Positions 44,059 to 44,423 of a stretch of 44,423 nucleotides of DNA are shown piece after piece. Origin of the DNA: Candidatus Paraburkholderia schumanniana (GTDB taxonomy: Bacteria; Pseudomonadota; Gammaproteobacteria; Burkholderiales; Burkholderiaceae); the NCBI GenBank assembly GCA_001189335.2, contig LFJH01000002.1, forward strand, positions 1-44,423. The letters are read 5' to 3'. Position 1 is the first letter of the stretch; every line of letters begins with the position of its first letter. Position numbers and translations under genes: made by a program. The notes under the pieces were generated by a model that saw only the letters and a list, made by a program, of their open reading frames with translations, was not told the origin of the DNA and searched no databases.

Positions 44059-44423
44059 GGAACATCTGCACAACTCGATTTCAGAGCGCTGACGTTTTAC
44101 GCTTCGCATCGTATCGATCGCGACGATGGCCTGCGGGTGATTAGTCAACTTTTGAACCGTGGCGGCCTCGTTTTCTGAGTCTCGCGTTTCGATCCTCAAG
44201 CGCTTCAAGCATTTCAAGCGCTTCGCAAGGCCTTGCGTGCCATCCACAAATTGCCCAGCGCAAACAGCGTTGTGATCTGCGCAGTATTTTTCATCACCCC
44301 CCTATACCGGGTCTTCGTGTAGCCAAATTGCCGCTTGAGCACGCGAAACGGGTGTTCGACCTTCGCGCGGATGCCCGCCTTCAGACGTTCGATCCGATCG
44401 TAGATCGCGTCCAGTTGATCACT
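44059..44423 (-). mobile_element. IS5-family insertion sequence (partial)
   Basis: The element end begins GGAACATCTGCACAAC at 44059, directly after CTAA (44055-44058), matching the YTAR-type 4-bp target of the IS5 group. The transposase reads inwards on the minus strand and ends 155 bp from the boundary. The rest of the element, including the second CTAA copy, lies outside the window. Short CAAGCGCTTCAAG-like repeats flank the transposase stop. Confidence 0.75.
44214..44423 (-). CDS. IS5-family transposase, C-terminus (partial)
   Basis: The last 69 codons of an IS5-type DDE transposase are seen: SDQLDAIYDRIERLKAGIRA, then KVEHPFRVLKRQFGYTKTRY, with the catalytic glutamate in VEHPF, and MKNTAQITTLFALGNLWMA, ending KALRSA. 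This is the conserved IS5 C-terminal block. The rest of the protein is outside the window, so intactness is unknown. Confidence 0.9.
   Translation of the reverse strand, partial: SDQLDAIYDRIERLKAGIRAKVEHPFRVLKRQFGYTKTRYRGVMKNTAQITTLFALGNLWMARKALRSA

Noticed and set aside
1-44423. Search for defence systems, prophage, toxin-antitoxin pairs, secretion or natural-product clusters
   Set aside because: All recognised genes belong to core metabolism, information processing, lactate use or IS elements; I found no candidate cluster.

Overview
The window is about 44.4 kb of GC-rich chromosome from a member of Burkholderia sensu lato (Burkholderia, Caballeronia or Paraburkholderia). Gene order and protein sequences say so: rpoE-rseA-mucB-mucD-lepA-lepB-rnc-era-recO-pdxJ-acpS-nagZ, then rpmF-plsX-fabH-fabD-fabG-acpP-fabF, then rluC/rne. 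The assignment rests on recognised gene order and motifs, not on a database search.

Layout. (1) 1-265: end of an IS21-family element that has cut nagZ. (2) 266-12402, minus strand: sigma-E operon and the envelope/translation housekeeping block. (3) 12499-20017, minus strand: fatty-acid and phospholipid initiation cluster with rpmF. (4) 20378-24807: maf remnant, a tetrapyrrole-methylase-like methyltransferase, sppA, Rieske protein, gph remnant, rluC. (5) 24808-28962: divergent promoter region, a very long rne leader, rne and its terminator. (6) 29098-32213: molybdenum-cofactor genes, with moaA and moeA broken and mobA still open. (7) 32277-39427: a small membrane protein, a GNAT acetyltransferase, rmuC, a deletion-fused dehydrogenase/antiporter pair, lutC, pncB, fdxA and tRNA-Asn. 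(8) 39553-43901: an LpxO-like hydroxylase and a decayed lutABC operon with a truncated GntR regulator. (9) 44059-44423: end of an IS5-family element inserted at CTAA just after the start codon of another gene.

The main story is reductive decay. At least a dozen genes are broken: nagZ, a glutaredoxin-like gene, ygfX-like, yceD, maf, gph, moaA, moeA, the dehydrogenase, the antiporter, the second lutC, the GntR regulator, and the gene cut by IS5. Nearly all are dispensable functions, while the essential genes between them (rpoE, lepB, era, acpS, acpP, fab genes, plsX, rne) are intact. Several lesions are perfect short tandem duplications (19 bp in ygfX, 16 bp in gph, 5 bp in moaA, 10 bp in the antiporter); others are 1-2 nt indels, deletions or IS insertions. 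This pattern resembles a recently host-restricted lineage such as leaf-nodule or insect-associated Burkholderia symbionts, but that lifestyle is an inference, and sequencing error must be excluded for the 1-2 nt indels.

I see no CRISPR array, phage, secretion system or defence island, and no clear candidate for an entirely new multi-gene system. The most interesting items are the tandem-duplication mode of gene loss, loss of both the promoter region and the regulator N-terminus of the lut operon, parallel loss of moaA and moeA, a transposase ribosome-binding site locked in a perfect hairpin, and the long rne leader whose candidate promoter lies across the rluC start.
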